55,300 nucleotides of DNA from Gelatoporia subvermispora B (taxonomy: Eukaryota; Basidiomycota; Agaricomycetes; Polyporales; Gelatoporiaceae), in the NCBI GenBank assembly GCA_000320605.2, contig KB445793.1, positions 230,639 to 285,938 of the forward strand, in the 5' to 3' direction. The notes beneath the pieces are model-generated. The model did no database searches. It worked only from the letters and a program-made list of their open reading frames with translations, and was not told the origin of the DNA. A program made the translations under genes and the position numbers. The first letter of the stretch is position 1, and the number at the start of each line of letters is the position of its first letter. Below, piece by piece: positions 24,174 through 35,514 of this stretch.

Positions 24174-24885
24174 GATTCACCACTACGTCCAGTTGCGCCT
24201 ACAGGGGGGAAAGGAACTGGCCGGCTGGCTGATGTAACTATACATTCGGCCGGCTATGACTCCTGTTGATGGGTTCGCTCGAACTGTCCGCGTATGACGG
24301 ATAGTCGCTCGATGCGCAGCGTTTTCAATCAGCAGGTAAAAAGGGGTGTGTCAAAGTCGTAAAGTACAGCGATGTGCGTTAGAGTTACTCAGAGACCTTA
24401 CAGTCATGCCAATACGGAGCATTTCTGAGCTCTTGGAAGTGACCATGGTCCTCAATCAGAGTTCAGGTTGGATCCGAAACGAGAGTCGAAGACGTTCCGA
24501 GAGTGGTGCATGATGGCGAAAGGCGCCTGCCAGCAGTTCTGAGCTCATTGCGGCTGATATAGATCATTGTTCTGTGCGATGGGGGTGATATTTGATGCGA
24601 ACTCTGTTTAGTCAATCCTACCACATGGAGACAAAGGAGAGGAAGTCCATCGCAGAACCACTGCGTAGTTATCTATCGCCGCACTGAGACCTTTCTTACC
24701 AGTGTCTCGCGTCTTGTTTGTGGTGCGACCTCTCGCAAACCACTCAGAATTACCCGAAACGTACACAAAAGGGAAACATTTCTCTCGTAGATATGGAACA
24801 ATAAACAAGGCGCACAACTAGTGATACAACGACCAAGACACTCCCGCCGTATCACCTCACAACGTCAGCCTTTGCCTAGCTTGCA
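24174..24885. other. Intergenic, nothing recognised
   Basis: No exon-like segment, repeat or regulatory signal was recognised between the second F-box gene and the first gene of the three-gene family. Confidence 0.4.
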
Positions 24886-26730
24886 CTAAAGCACAGCAGC
24901 AACGGGCACGACGTCTTCCGCCGTCAAATCCTGGATGTACACCAGATAGTTGAAGATCTTCTCGACGGGTGCGGGCTCGAAGTCCTTCGCGGCAATGCTC
25001 AGCATGCGGTGCATCTTCTCGACCGAGTGGTGGTGCTCCTTGAGGACACCGCGCAACTCTGGGTCCGGCTGCGCGACGAGGTACGCCGGCGCCACTTCTG
25101 CGACTGACAAGTCCTGAACGAGCTGCTTCTCGGACTCAGACTCTACCTCAACCTTGGACTCGAGTACCATCTCGTCTGCGGCCACGTTTGTAGTGACAGT
25201 GTCGGGCGCCTACATCGCCCGTGTCAGCCAATCAGATTGCATAGCTCGGTCAAATAAGAGAGGACAGAAGAGAGGTGGGCTTACCGGCGCGGGGGTCGTG
25301 TCCTGCTTCATCTTGATGTCAATATCCTCCTCGGCCGACTTGAGCGCATCGTCGTAGGCCGGGTCCTCGGTTGTCCAACTCCCGCGCTTCTTGTCGAGCA
25401 CGACGAGCTTATCGAGCGCGTTTGCGGCAGTGATGTCCTTCCAGTCCTTCTGCACGAACTCAATGTATTTCTTCGCGATCTGTGAACAAGTTGTTTTCGA
25501 TCAGTAAACATGCGACTACAGCGGAGCCATGGCAGAAAGACGAGAGACATACCAGGTCGGCCGCGCTTTGTGTCGCCTCGTCGACGCTGTCGCTGCCAGC
25601 AATAACGAGGTAGCCCATGAGGATGCCGTTCTGCGGGAGTCGAAGTTGTCATAATCAGCACTAGAGTGGGCAAGGTGGAGGGATGTGAACGTACCCAAGT
25701 TTTGATCGAGTTGCACATGTCTGTGAAGAATTGTGCCGAAATGCGCGAGACGTAGATCTGCGCGATCGCCTTGCGCAGCTCGTCGCGCTGCTTGTGCTGT
25801 TCATATGCCTGTAGGAGTCGGCCACCATTAGCGTACGTTTGGGAGTGCGCGCAGAGCGGTGGAAAGGGCGTACGTCGAGTGCGAGTGTGAACGCGTCTGC
25901 GACCAAGCCGAGGAACGCGATCGTCTTTAGCCAGCGTGACGCGGTTGCAGCGTAGCGCGCAGCCTTACTGGATGCCTCGAGGCCTTCTGCAAAGGAGCAC
26001 GGCAGCACAAGACTGGGTCAGCAGTTGTCTCTGGCATTTTTAGGTGCAGAAGACTCACCAACGGCTGCCTTGATCCCGGCGCGCACGGCTTTGAACGCGG
26101 TGACGCCGGCCTGCCAGCCCTCGGTGACCAGTGTGATAAACGCACGGCCGTACCCTTGAAAGATAGACACGATGTTCACTGCACGCAGGACGTTGCCGAT
26201 GTCGATTGCTGGAAGTGCACATGAGCGATCGCACAACACACGTGCGGTTGGGTAGAGCGGGAGCAGGGGGCTTACTTTTGCGGATGATGCTTGTGGTGAG
26301 TACGAGGCCGCTCATAGCCACTGCATACGAAGTTCAGTCCTCCTGTAGCCAGTATTGACGACTGCACCGGTTGCTTACTGATAGCGGAGTCTGTGCCGAA
26401 CGACCATGCCTTGTTGGATTCGAATAGCTACGGACACATATTAGCCACCACCAATTGTGAAGCACCTCCATGTGCGAGATAGCGCCGACGTACCGCATCG
26501 TACATCTTCTTCTGCTCATCGGTGAGCGTCGACATGAGCTTGTCACGGAGCTGGTCGTATGTCTTCAGTCCGTTCTTTGCCATGACCTGGTTAATGAGCG
26601 GGACCATGCGTTCGTCGGCCCTGTCGAGGTCCTGGCGCGCCTGCTGCACACCGAATTGCAGCACGCTGATGTCATTTTGCAGCTGAAGTGCGCGGTCGCG
26701 GCGCGGGACGTTGTCGGGGTAGAAGACCAT
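24886..26730 (-). CDS. Helical protein with hydrophobic centre, unnamed family, member A
   Basis: I do not recognise this family. Nine exons (26730-26494, 26427-26379, 26320-26276, 26208-26059, 25986-25874, 25808-25695, 25630-25553, 25479-25285, 25209-24886) give 434 aa. It starts MVFYPDNVPRRDRALQLQND, a charged amphipathic helical region to about residue 80. Hydrophobic or glycine/alanine-rich helices follow (AMSGLVLTTSII; VLRAVNIVSIFQGYGRAFI; WLKTIAFLGLVADAFTLAL), then AYEQHKQRDELRKAIAQIYV and SAQFFTDMCNSIKTWNGIL. A conserved KKRGSWTTEDPAYDDAL sits near 305. The tail is acidic and ends with HHHSVEKMHRMLSIAAKDFE and PVEKIFNYLVYIQDLT. No signal peptide is seen. Its exon lengths match member C almost exactly, so they are recent paralogues. 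It is divergent from member B across 1.1 kb. A membrane-inserting role is a guess from hydropathy. Confidence 0.85.
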
Positions 26731-27849
26731 CGTCGAATGAAAATTTGCAGAAGGAATACAGACGAGTCCAGAGAAGAGGATGGCGAGCGGATAAAGCTTC
26801 GCTGGAATTTATCTCGTGCACGTCGACCGGAATGCATGATGCACAGGCGCGCCCTTCGTTCTTACAATGTACCTGAGGCTTGCGCAGCCCACGGTAGACA
26901 CAAGAGCCGAATGCAGCAATAGCCGTTGTTCCTTGCTCTCGAAGTGATTTTCATGTAATCCCAGTACAGCCTCCGCTGAGCCCGCAGCCTACGTCGGCAT
27001 TATGGACCACTTTGGCGACAAATCCTTGGCAAGATGTTGACAAGTACAGTCCAATAGCCGCCCCTTGGGTGACAGCGAGGGCGAGAAAGCGAATGGAGGT
27101 CAGTCATTCGTTGGTTGGTTGCTGGTAGTCTCATGTGGGCGCTAGTTAGGTTCTAGTTCTCGGTCAGGTGACCTACGCACGTCTCGCGTCCCGCGTGTTC
27201 ACGTTGTACCGACGGGCCCTGGTGCCTAGAGTGCTTCCTCACCGAGTCTAAGAAGGTCTAGCAGGGTCTAGGAACGCCTTTGCCTCGGACATTGTTTGCT
27301 TCCGGACAGCCCGACAATATCTGGTGGCGATGCTCTGGACTTTGAATTTTTCGTACAGCAGCACCGACCAAACATCCAACGCGTTGCGTCGAACATCCAT
27401 CTTCAGGGTAAGGTACAAATTACTCAAAATGACGGTCCCGGATACTGTGCTAGCATCTTTGAGGATCAAGGAACTACCGCTGCTCAGTCAATTGTACCTG
27501 TGTTCATTTGCATAGCTTCTGGCCTCCGTACGAGTTACGCAGACGCGGCTCTAAGCGTTGAACAATGAACCTTGCCGACGCATCCGGACCTTAGCACAGG
27601 TACGAAACCATGGCTTGGGCTGAGCTTTTTTGAAGCTGCCCATTAGTTCATGGGAAGCTGTGCCTGCGACAACACTAGTGTCCATCGTGGCAGTTTTGAT
27701 TCCAAGGACAGTAGCAAGTCCGCTCGGTGGCACGCCTGCTCCAAAAGATAGTCTGGTTTACTTGTAGGTCACTTATACTTCTAGGCAGACGAGTCTCCGA
27801 GTCTGCAATTCTCCTCTCTTCCGTTTCTCGCATCACCGCAGCTTTCAGC
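26731..27849. other. Divergent intergenic region between family members A and B
   Basis: 1.1 kb separating two divergent paralogues. It must hold both promoters and could be shared. No repeat or exon was recognised. Open frames here (up to 150 codons) overlap the start of member A in other frames. Confidence 0.4.
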
Positions 27850-29733
27850 ATGGGCTCTGGCCAATCGATCTTCTTCCCCGACAACGGGCACCGACGCGAG
27901 CGCGCAGACCAGCTCGCGAACGACTGCAGAGACTTCCAGCACCTGTACGAAACGCGTAGGGAGGAACTCACGAACTTACTTGGACCGTACAAGGAGAAAC
28001 TCGACAAAGTCCTGACCGCACTCGGCTGCAGCAACATCGCGGACCTCGACCGGCTTGTCACGGAGAGTGCAACCGGCCAGGTGCTCCAGGATTGGGAGTC
28101 TGTCAAGAGCTGCTATGACACTACGCAACTGTGAGACCTTGGAACAGTCTTTCGTTGTGTAAAGCTACGCGTATTGACATGTGACCTTAGTGTCGACCAA
28201 ATCATCATGGGTGCGATTGGAACGTAGGTCATCTTCACAACTGTCCCTGCATTTGATTCACAGTGACCTTCAGCATTGCTGTCGCTGAAATTGCTATAAG
28301 TGCCATCGGTGCGCTGCTTGGGCCTATTGGCTTCATGTCTGGTACGCCCGTGACTCTATGTTTGTTCGATCGCTGGCTCATACATTTTAGGTATTGCTGT
28401 CACATCTACTATCGTCTTAGCGATCGGCGTAGTAGGGGGGTTGTACGAAATCATCAACGGAGCCGTTCAGCGCAGCAGGCTGCGCGATGCCATTAATGCG
28501 GTCAGTCTGCAACAGTGTCGACGTCTGTCATACTGCGGAGCTCTAACTGTGTTTCTAGCTCTTTGCCTCCCGCATCAAGATGAAGTTCTTGCTCGACAAG
28601 CTCGAGGCAGTCAATACGTGGATAGTGGTGCTCCAGAGCGTATACCAAGTCTACGAGGCGTGCGACTACGACAAAGACAAGATCATCGAGGCGATGAAGC
28701 AGCTCGACATCGCTAGGTTCATGAAGGAGGACCAGGACAAGATCACATACTACTCCGTGGCAAAGGGGCTCAGCGATATGGATAGCAACCGCGACTCGTG
28801 GAGAAACGAGGACCCCAATTGGGAGGAGCTCGCTCGCGCGCTGGACACCGTGAATGCCATGCTCGCTCAATTGGGTGCCAATCCGGTCATCATGTCGAAC
28901 GCGCTCGTGGCCGACCATGCCGCCATTTCCTCCAGTGTTCACCAGCCAGAGGTAAGCTATTCAATAAGCACGTCGCATCATCTCGAGTATTCTGATCAAT
29001 CCCTGCGATAGATTGTTTCTCAAATCGAGCATGACAAGTGCATAGAGAGCCAGATGAGGCTCAGCATCTTTGCGCAGAACGAGAGTCCACAGGTAATGGA
29101 CGAGCCCCCGCCAGTACGTCACTTCCTACGCTATGACCCTTGTCGTGCTGTGCCAATAACGTTCATTGAAGCCATACGAAGAGCACGTATCAGTGACACT
29201 AACCTCGAAGGACGGCGAGCCTCTGGCATCTGCTCTGCAAGGGCCGCTTCGTGTCTCACTGAAGGACTTCGCGGACGACTTTTCGGCATATGTCAGGATT
29301 GGGTGAGCGAGGCTTGTGATCTGCGATGGGCTACTCTTATTTTTGTTCATTTTGCTTAGATCCGCCGCCGAAGATACCTTTTTAGTAGAAGACGGGGGTT
29401 CGGTAGTTCGCACTAGCGGCACAACGAACCTCGCGAGTCATCCTCAAACTGTGCACTCTTTGTCGATTCGTGCATTATGGACGTCAAAGCTAATGCATCT
29501 CACAGGTCGACTGGCTCGTAAGCTTCGCTGAACCCGCCGAAGCCAAGCGGTTTTCCGCTACGGGACAAGAGCTGCACCCTAACCTGGAGCAGCAGCCCTT
29601 CGCCGAGATTCGAATTGGCTACAACACAAGCTCTCGGGAACCGCTCTACGTTGCAGCGGACGGGAGCTTAGTTAAGGATATTTCGATCCCCGGGACCGTG
29701 TTTGTTGCGCGCTATGCTAGAGTGTCAGTGTAG
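27850..29733 (+). CDS. Unnamed helical family, member B, with extra C-terminal domain
   Basis: Nine exons (27850-28130, 28191-28210, 28264-28341, 28391-28500, 28559-28951, 29012-29113, 29211-29302, 29360-29402, 29506-29733), 448 aa. The N-terminus (SIFFPDNGHRRERADQLAND) aligns with members A and C, as does RDSWRNEDPNWEELARAL further on. The rest is diverged. The centre is a clear hydrophobic hairpin: FSIAVAEIAISAIGALLGPI, then IAVTSTIVLAIGVVGGLYEI. It lies between a charged N-terminal helical stretch and a long helical stretch starting LFASRIKMKFLLDKLEAVNTW. Unlike A and C it ends in a separate, probably beta-rich segment of roughly 115 residues (PLRVSLKDFADDF; DWLVSFAEPAEAKRF; AEIRIGYNTSSREPLYVA; TVFVARYARVSV). 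I cannot assign that segment. The last intron (29403-29505, donor gtagtt) is the least certain junction. Confidence 0.8.
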
Positions 29734-30330
29734 TGAAGGATCTTCGAATGTTCAGGCTTTGTGAATTTTGTAACATTGATTTTTCACGGCACGCTATAAG
29801 TCTGGTGTCATGAACGTGACTAATATTTATCATCGATCGTAATCATTGCTGTGCGGAATATTTCTGAGCACTGGTTGGCGGGTGCAAATTCTCTGCAAAG
29901 TCATGTCGCGGATGCAAATCCGTGAAACCGACGAGGAATGTATCCAAACTCGACGAAATTCAAGACGATCTAGATCCCCGCGCCAGGGGCGCCTGGTCCG
30001 ATCAACTGCGCTTCACGAGCCCGCGATACGCGCCGGTACGCGCCTCGTTGATCCGCCAGGTCAACTGTCAATGAAAATCTCTTCAGGCCCGGCCCTTGGC
30101 AGTTAATTGTCTGCACTGCACGCGACCCACCTCTTTGACATGCGCTAATATCGACGTGGCTATGCTCTCACGCGAGTCGGGTCCAGGCATCCGGGACCTG
30201 AGTCGGCGTTTGCATTCCACCGCTGGAGGTCGCTGTACGTGTGATTGTGCCTCAGGATGGACCGCGGCGACCTCGAGACCCACATATTTACCACCGATGC
30301 ACTGCAGCGGAACTAACTTCTTGATCCACC
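29734..30330. other. Intergenic between members B and C
   Basis: About 600 bp without a recognisable exon or repeat. It should contain the 3' end of B and the promoter of C. Confidence 0.4.
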
Positions 30331-32138
30331 ATGGGTATGAGTCCTTTTCCCAATTTCAATAACTTATGCTTCTGCTGATAAGGGATGTCGTTCCACAGTG
30401 TTCTACCCTGACAACATTCCTCGTCGCAACCGTGCGCTGCAGCTGCAAGATGACATCTCGCTCATCCAGCTGAGCGTCATCCAGGCGCAGAAGGACATGG
30501 AAACCGCAGACACACATCTCTCAGAGCTATCTGAGAAGGCTATGAAGCATGATGGGATCGACACACTTGACAAGCTGCAGGAGAAGCTGCAAGATACACT
30601 CACAGATGAGCAACGGAAGCAGTATGATGCCATCCTCAAGGCGTCGAAGTTGAACTCAGTCAAGAAGACCGACCCGACGATCAGTGCGTCGGCGACCCGT
30701 ACTATAACTCTCAGTCATCACTGACGACCTCTACATTACAGAGGCAATCACATACTTCCTCTATGCCGCGAGCGGAGTCCGACATAGTATGTCCTTCCTC
30801 GCATTGCTTGTGTTGTCCAAATCGCTAAAATCCCATACTCTTTTCATAGCACTAAACATAATCAACGTGCTTCGCGCGTGCCGGGTCATGGCGATCTTCA
30901 GGTTATATGGCTCAGCTTTCATCAAACTCATGGTCAAAGGCATTGATGCGGGCGTGGCCGCATTTCAACTCGTGACTGAGAGTATCACCTATCTCACTGG
31001 TACGTACGCCCAGCCCAAAAGCTTTGCCTTGGACTGATGTTGGGTTTTAGACGCACTCGAGGCTTCCAGCAAGGTTGCACGCTATACTGCTACAGCATCT
31101 CGATGGCTGAAAACGATTGGCTCGCTTGGCCCATTTGTCGACGCGCTCGTGCTCGCCATGAATGTAGGCTATTCCGCAAGCCTTTCTGCCTTGTTCATTT
31201 CAATTGATTTTCGACGATCTCTTCTAGGCCTACGAACAGAACAAGCAACGCGCGGAGTTACGACGCGTTATCAAGGAACTTTACGTCTCCCGGATTGCGG
31301 CACAATTCTTCGCCAACATGTGTAGCCTCACCAAGACCTGGGTACGTTCTCTCAGCCTCCCTTTCTGGCGAAGAGCTGAGCACTGACTATTGTCTATTGT
31401 CCATGTATCCCAGAATGGTATCCTCATCAGCTACCTTACACTCTCCAGCGTGCCCGAGCTGACTCCGAGCGTGCAGACTGCAATGGACAAGGTCCGCATC
31501 TACTTATTAAACTCTCCGTGTATATTCCTGATACATTATTCATTCCTGTTCAACTGATACACAGCTCGGTCATGGTATGGTCGATCTTGCCCAGAAGTAC
31601 TGGGCAGATACAACACCCGCCACGGCGCTCGATGCGCTCGTCTTAATGGACATCAAGCGCGGGAGCTGGATCAATGAGGATCCGCCATACCAGCAAGCGC
31701 TTGAAGCAGCTGAGAAGAACTTGGCGTTCCCGGAAGAGGTGCATCCCCTGTCAGAGCTCGAGTTTAACACAATTAACCTCGCATTTTTAGACTCTCGAGG
31801 TCGAATCCGTTCCTACGATACCAGAAAAACTCGAAGTGCACACTATGCAGAAGTCTTCCGTACCCATATCCGTCGCTCCCATCGCGGATTCTATCCCGGT
31901 ACCTTCGGATGATGTCAGACCCACAGCACGTGTCGTCGCCAACGACGCTTTCGACATCGCCTATTCGGAGGAGTATGCCATCAAGGATCACCACCACACG
32001 GAGGAAAAGCTCGAGAGCATCCTCGCTGTTGCCGAAAAGCGTTTTGAGCCGCTACCCGTAGAGAAGGTGTTCCAATATCTAGTGTTTGTGCCCAATCTGA
32101 GCGCGGAGACAGTTGAGGCGCTCGCGGCAGCATGGTGA
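30331..32138 (+). CDS. Unnamed helical family, member C
   Basis: Nine exons (30331-30334, 30399-30683, 30742-30786, 30850-30999, 31051-31163, 31228-31341, 31414-31491, 31565-31738, 31791-32138), 436 aa. The first coding exon is only ATGG; splicing it to TG at 30399 yields MVFYPDNIPRRNRALQLQDD, the start seen in member A. Five internal exons have exactly the lengths of A's (45, 150, 113, 114 and 78 nt). Hydrophobic helices are AITYFLYAASGVRH, VLRACRVMAIFRLYGSAFI and WLKTIGSLGPFVDALVLAM. Further motifs are AYEQNKQRAELRRVIKELYV, AQFFANMCSLTKTWNGIL, MDIKRGSWINEDPPYQQAL, and the C-terminal HHHTEEKLESILAVAEKRFE with PVEKVFQYLVFVPNLS. The histidine run plus PVEK(V/I)F block, shared with A, is the best signature for finding relatives. 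Function unknown; no signal peptide. Confidence 0.85.
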
Positions 32139-33177
32139 TCGCTGCGGTATATAGTATACATGGCTGAACCGAGTCTCGTTGCATATTTAGGGCAAGCCGA
32201 TGATGCGCACACGTTATGCCTGATAATCCGAGGACCCTCGTCGCCTTCTGGGATTGGCCTGTCACCGCTCCCCATGTCCCGTGTATGCCCTAGATCAGTG
32301 TATCGCATTCGTATGAACTCATGCGCAATTCGTGCCTTCTCTTACAATACGCTTTCTTCAGCTGACCTCGATGAAGCGCATAGAAAAGGTGCATCTCGAT
32401 GACGCCTGCATCGATTCTCGAGTCTCAAGCAGTCTCAACGCCTGAGCTTGTCACCCACCAAGCAGTTCGTTCATTCGTTCAATTGCGGCATGTTCGAGGT
32501 TATGGTGACTTCGTCATGCTAGAAGAACATCTGCATATATCTCTCTCATTTCTACTACTGAAGAGCCTCATCCTTCACATGAACGAGGAGCTACGCATCA
32601 CGAGACCACTTCCTACCTCCTCAGGTTGACACCACATCTCAGCATCCTGTCACAGAACCTTAATCGCTCTACAGTTCACCTTACTGGTGTCAGCCGCCAG
32701 CTGGAACGACTTTATATCGAAAAATGGCCCCTCCAGCTGGGAAAAAAACCTCCGAGTTACTCGCTGCGCCTACAAAAAGCATGTGTCAACTCCGACATCT
32801 CTTTCTACGATCGAAGTTCTTCTCTCGAATTCCCCATGAAGACCCCATTCCGGAACTGGTTCGGTCTGGGGAGTACCTGCAAACACTACACATTTCTGTC
32901 AAAGGCTCACAATGTGACAAGGCTCCCTTCGCGCAAATTCGTGAAGCCTGCAGTGAAAGGTTATAGCTTCGCTGATATTGATGTCTGGGAGCAGTACACG
33001 CGTGCGACCGCCCGCATCTCGCTGGATCTGAGTGCCTACGTACCGAGAGACACCGCCGGCGGCCTCCGCAAGGCCGTGTGACAGATCGTATGGCGATGCA
33101 CAACCAACCCAGGGTATACTCGGTTGTGGAGTCTTCTCTACGGGACTCCGGGGCAGCGGCCGATCCTTCCCTGCGAT
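32139..33177. other. Intergenic with possible remnant of an F-box/LRR-like gene (plus strand)
   Basis: Between about 32400 and 33080 the plus strand shows Leu-rich fragments in different frames, for example LHISLSFLLLKSLILHMNEE, SRQLERLYIEKWPLQLG and LVRSGEYLQTLHISVKG. They resemble the repeat region of fungal F-box proteins, but no single frame or simple intron set joins them and no F-box is visible. I regard this as a possible decayed copy, weakly supported. Confidence 0.25.
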
Positions 33178-34275
33178 TCAGGCGAGAACGACTGCTGCCG
33201 TGGTTGAGACAGGTTCAGGCACAAGCGTCCCGGCCCAGCACTCGACCACCTCATACGCTGGCGGCGGGGTTGCGATCGCGTATGCCATGTCGGCGCCTGC
33301 AGATCTAGTCGTTAACTCAAGCGCAGAATGCGATGATTTCCAGCTTACCGGGATGTGGAATCACGGACAAATTCGAGTCGATCGATCTGGCGTTGACACG
33401 CCTCCAGCGCCATGCTCGCCAATACGACATTGCCATGATGATGGCCAGGGTTAAGATACCACCAACAGTGGTCACTGTAGCAATCACGAGCACATTCTTC
33501 TGGCTTAGTCCTCCTGACTTTGCAGCAGCCCCGCTCGAGCCTGCAGCACTGGCAAAGGATGGTGAGGTGCTGTACATCGAAGGACTTAACGTGGTGCTCG
33601 ATGTTGCGGGTACTGTATCTGTCGACGGCTCGTCGAATGTCCTTTTAATAATCGAAGATTAGCCAGAATGCCAAACAGCGCTGCAGATGCAGACCGTTAC
33701 GCACGTATACACCATGTAATCGAAGAGTACGAGTGATTTTCCCGGCTCGTTCACCAGCGTGATTTCGTGAAACTTGGTCGACAGCGAGCCCTGGTGGAAC
33801 AGCAGAACATTGTACGTGTATTTACCGGTGTTTACCGGTCCCGGGAAGACGAAACTTCCAGCAGTCGAGCCGTCAAGCTCGAAGGACAGATTCGAAAGAG
33901 GGAAACCAGCGTAATTTGGGAGGGCGCCGTACACCCATAATTCAGTCCCTGCGCTCTGGCTTAGTTCTGTGTTCGGCACATCGAAGAATCGAGTCATGGG
34001 AACACACCGAGGAAGGTTATACTCGCAGTGATGGTGGTGGTGACATCTGTCGTGGAATCGTGCCATGTCCCGTTGTACATCTGGTTTCTGTCTGGATGGG
34101 CAAAGCACACGGTACAATTCTGTCCTACATGCCATTCTCCGATGTAAGTGAACTGCTCTCCAGTCATAGGATCCCCATAGAAGTCGTCCACGGTGACATT
34201 CTGGGGAATGCCATGTACGCAAAAGATGAAGGTTGCAACACCCAGCACTAACAGTCGCATACCAGTCCGGAGCAT
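33178..34275 (-). CDS. Secreted/type I single-pass membrane protein, basidiomycete family without known function
   Basis: Four exons (34275-34008, 33948-33705, 33641-33349, 33296-33178), 307 aa. A signal peptide (MRLLVLGVATFIFCVHG, starting at Met6) is followed by an ectodomain. It carries VDDFYGDPMTGEQFTYIGEW, one close cysteine pair (NCTVCF) and YNGTWHDST with an N-glycosylation sequon. Then come ELWVYGALPNYAGFPLSNLS and NVLLFHQGSLSTKFHEITLV. A Ser/Thr/Pro stalk (about 172-217) leads to one transmembrane helix (about 221-243: VLVIATVTTVGGILTLAIIM). The cytosolic tail is basic just inside the membrane and has a PPAY motif near 280-283, the kind bound by WW domains of Nedd4/Rsp5-type ubiquitin ligases. 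The layout is common in agaricomycetes; I know no assigned function. Confidence 0.82.
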
Positions 34276-34393
34276 TCAGCCTGGCGAGTAAGTGTGTGTG
34301 TGGTGAGAGTCCCTACTTCGAGTAGAACTTAGAATTTCTAGTAGGAGATATGCCGTCGGTCAAAACATGAGGGCGTGCTCTCAATCTGTCACA

Positions 34394-34401
34394 TATATAT
34401 A
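34394..34401 (-). promoter_or_regulatory. Possible TATA box of the single-pass membrane protein gene
   Basis: TATATATA lies about 120 bp upstream of the start codon. Position and composition are the only support. Confidence 0.35.
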
Positions 34402-35174
34402 GCCGCAATACGATGAAGGTATCGTTCTACATTGGCAGTTGGTCAACAGGAATGTATATTAAGCCAAGGCTGCTGAAAAATCAACCGAGGTGCCTGAACG
34501 GACAATAATGGTAACAGAATACTGAGTCATAGACTGAGGCACGGCCGGATTATAACTGTGCTCCCCTGCAGCCGGCACTGCCAACAACGACAGAAAGCCC
34601 AACGTAGCATGTAAGAAGCCCAATGCAGCACGTGCATCACGTTACAGCTCACGTCCAGTCAGCAATGACTGAGAGTGCAGCTGAGCTAGTCCTTGTAGAG
34701 CGTGCCATGATTGAAAGCCACTGCGCAGCAAGTTTTTGTCAGCGCCTGGAACTAGGAGCCCATGCTGTCAAGCAAAACAGTAGACTCCATAGCCATGTCT
34801 GCTGCCATGAAATATTCTCGATAGCATCAATGTCGCCAACTGAGGTGATTGAGGACTCGATATCAAGCAGGAAAGCATCAGAAGATCGCAATGTGCATTA
34901 ACACAGGCGCAATAGGATTCTCAGAATGAGTCTCGATTGCTGAGTCGCTCGACCTACGCAATGTGTGGATTGTGCTGCTCTCTTCTAAATACACAGCATT
35001 GAGACGATTTGCCAGATGGTGACGGCGATAGCGGCAGCGGTGGGATTAAAGTGTCATGTTCTTTGTTCATGTGGGACATGTCAGCCACACCGCCATCGGT
35101 CTTGATTCCCCGCGACCTCAACTTTCTGATTCGGGATATGATCCGGGGATACAGATGCCCACCAGCAACTTTGT

Positions 35175-35226
35175 ACAGCCAAACTCATATCGATAGGCTC
35201 GTCAAGCACGAAATCGCGCACAGGCG
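35175..35226 (+). repeat. 52-bp inverted duplicate, arm 1
   Basis: ACAGCCAAACTCATATCGAT and the following 32 bp match the reverse complement of 35463-35514 at 45 of 52 positions. All seven differences are transitions. In translation both arms read SQT..DR.VKHE.AHRR. Confidence 0.7.
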
Positions 35227-35462
35227 AAGTTCGTCGGATCTCTCCTTCCACGTGCTGTGGCGGTGGCTGCGAGCACGCTGCATCCGTAGATTCCGTACAG
35301 CATGCATCGACGTATTCCTCGCGGACACAACGTAATTCCCCTTAGCTTATCCCAGCTATACAACTCGGACGAGGCCATACATCATTACACCGGAACCAGA
35401 GAAATATCGATTTAACCCGATTGGTATACGCCACAAGTTCCCGGTGGCGCTGCTTTGAACCC

Positions 35463-35514
35463 CGTCTGTGCGCGACTTCGTGCTTGACGGGCCTGTCAAC
35501 ATAAGTTTGGCTGT
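35463..35514 (-). repeat. 52-bp inverted duplicate, arm 2
   Basis: Reverse-complement partner of 35175-35226, separated by a 236-bp spacer. Similarity stops abruptly at both ends. No target-site duplication or known element ends were seen. Confidence 0.7.
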
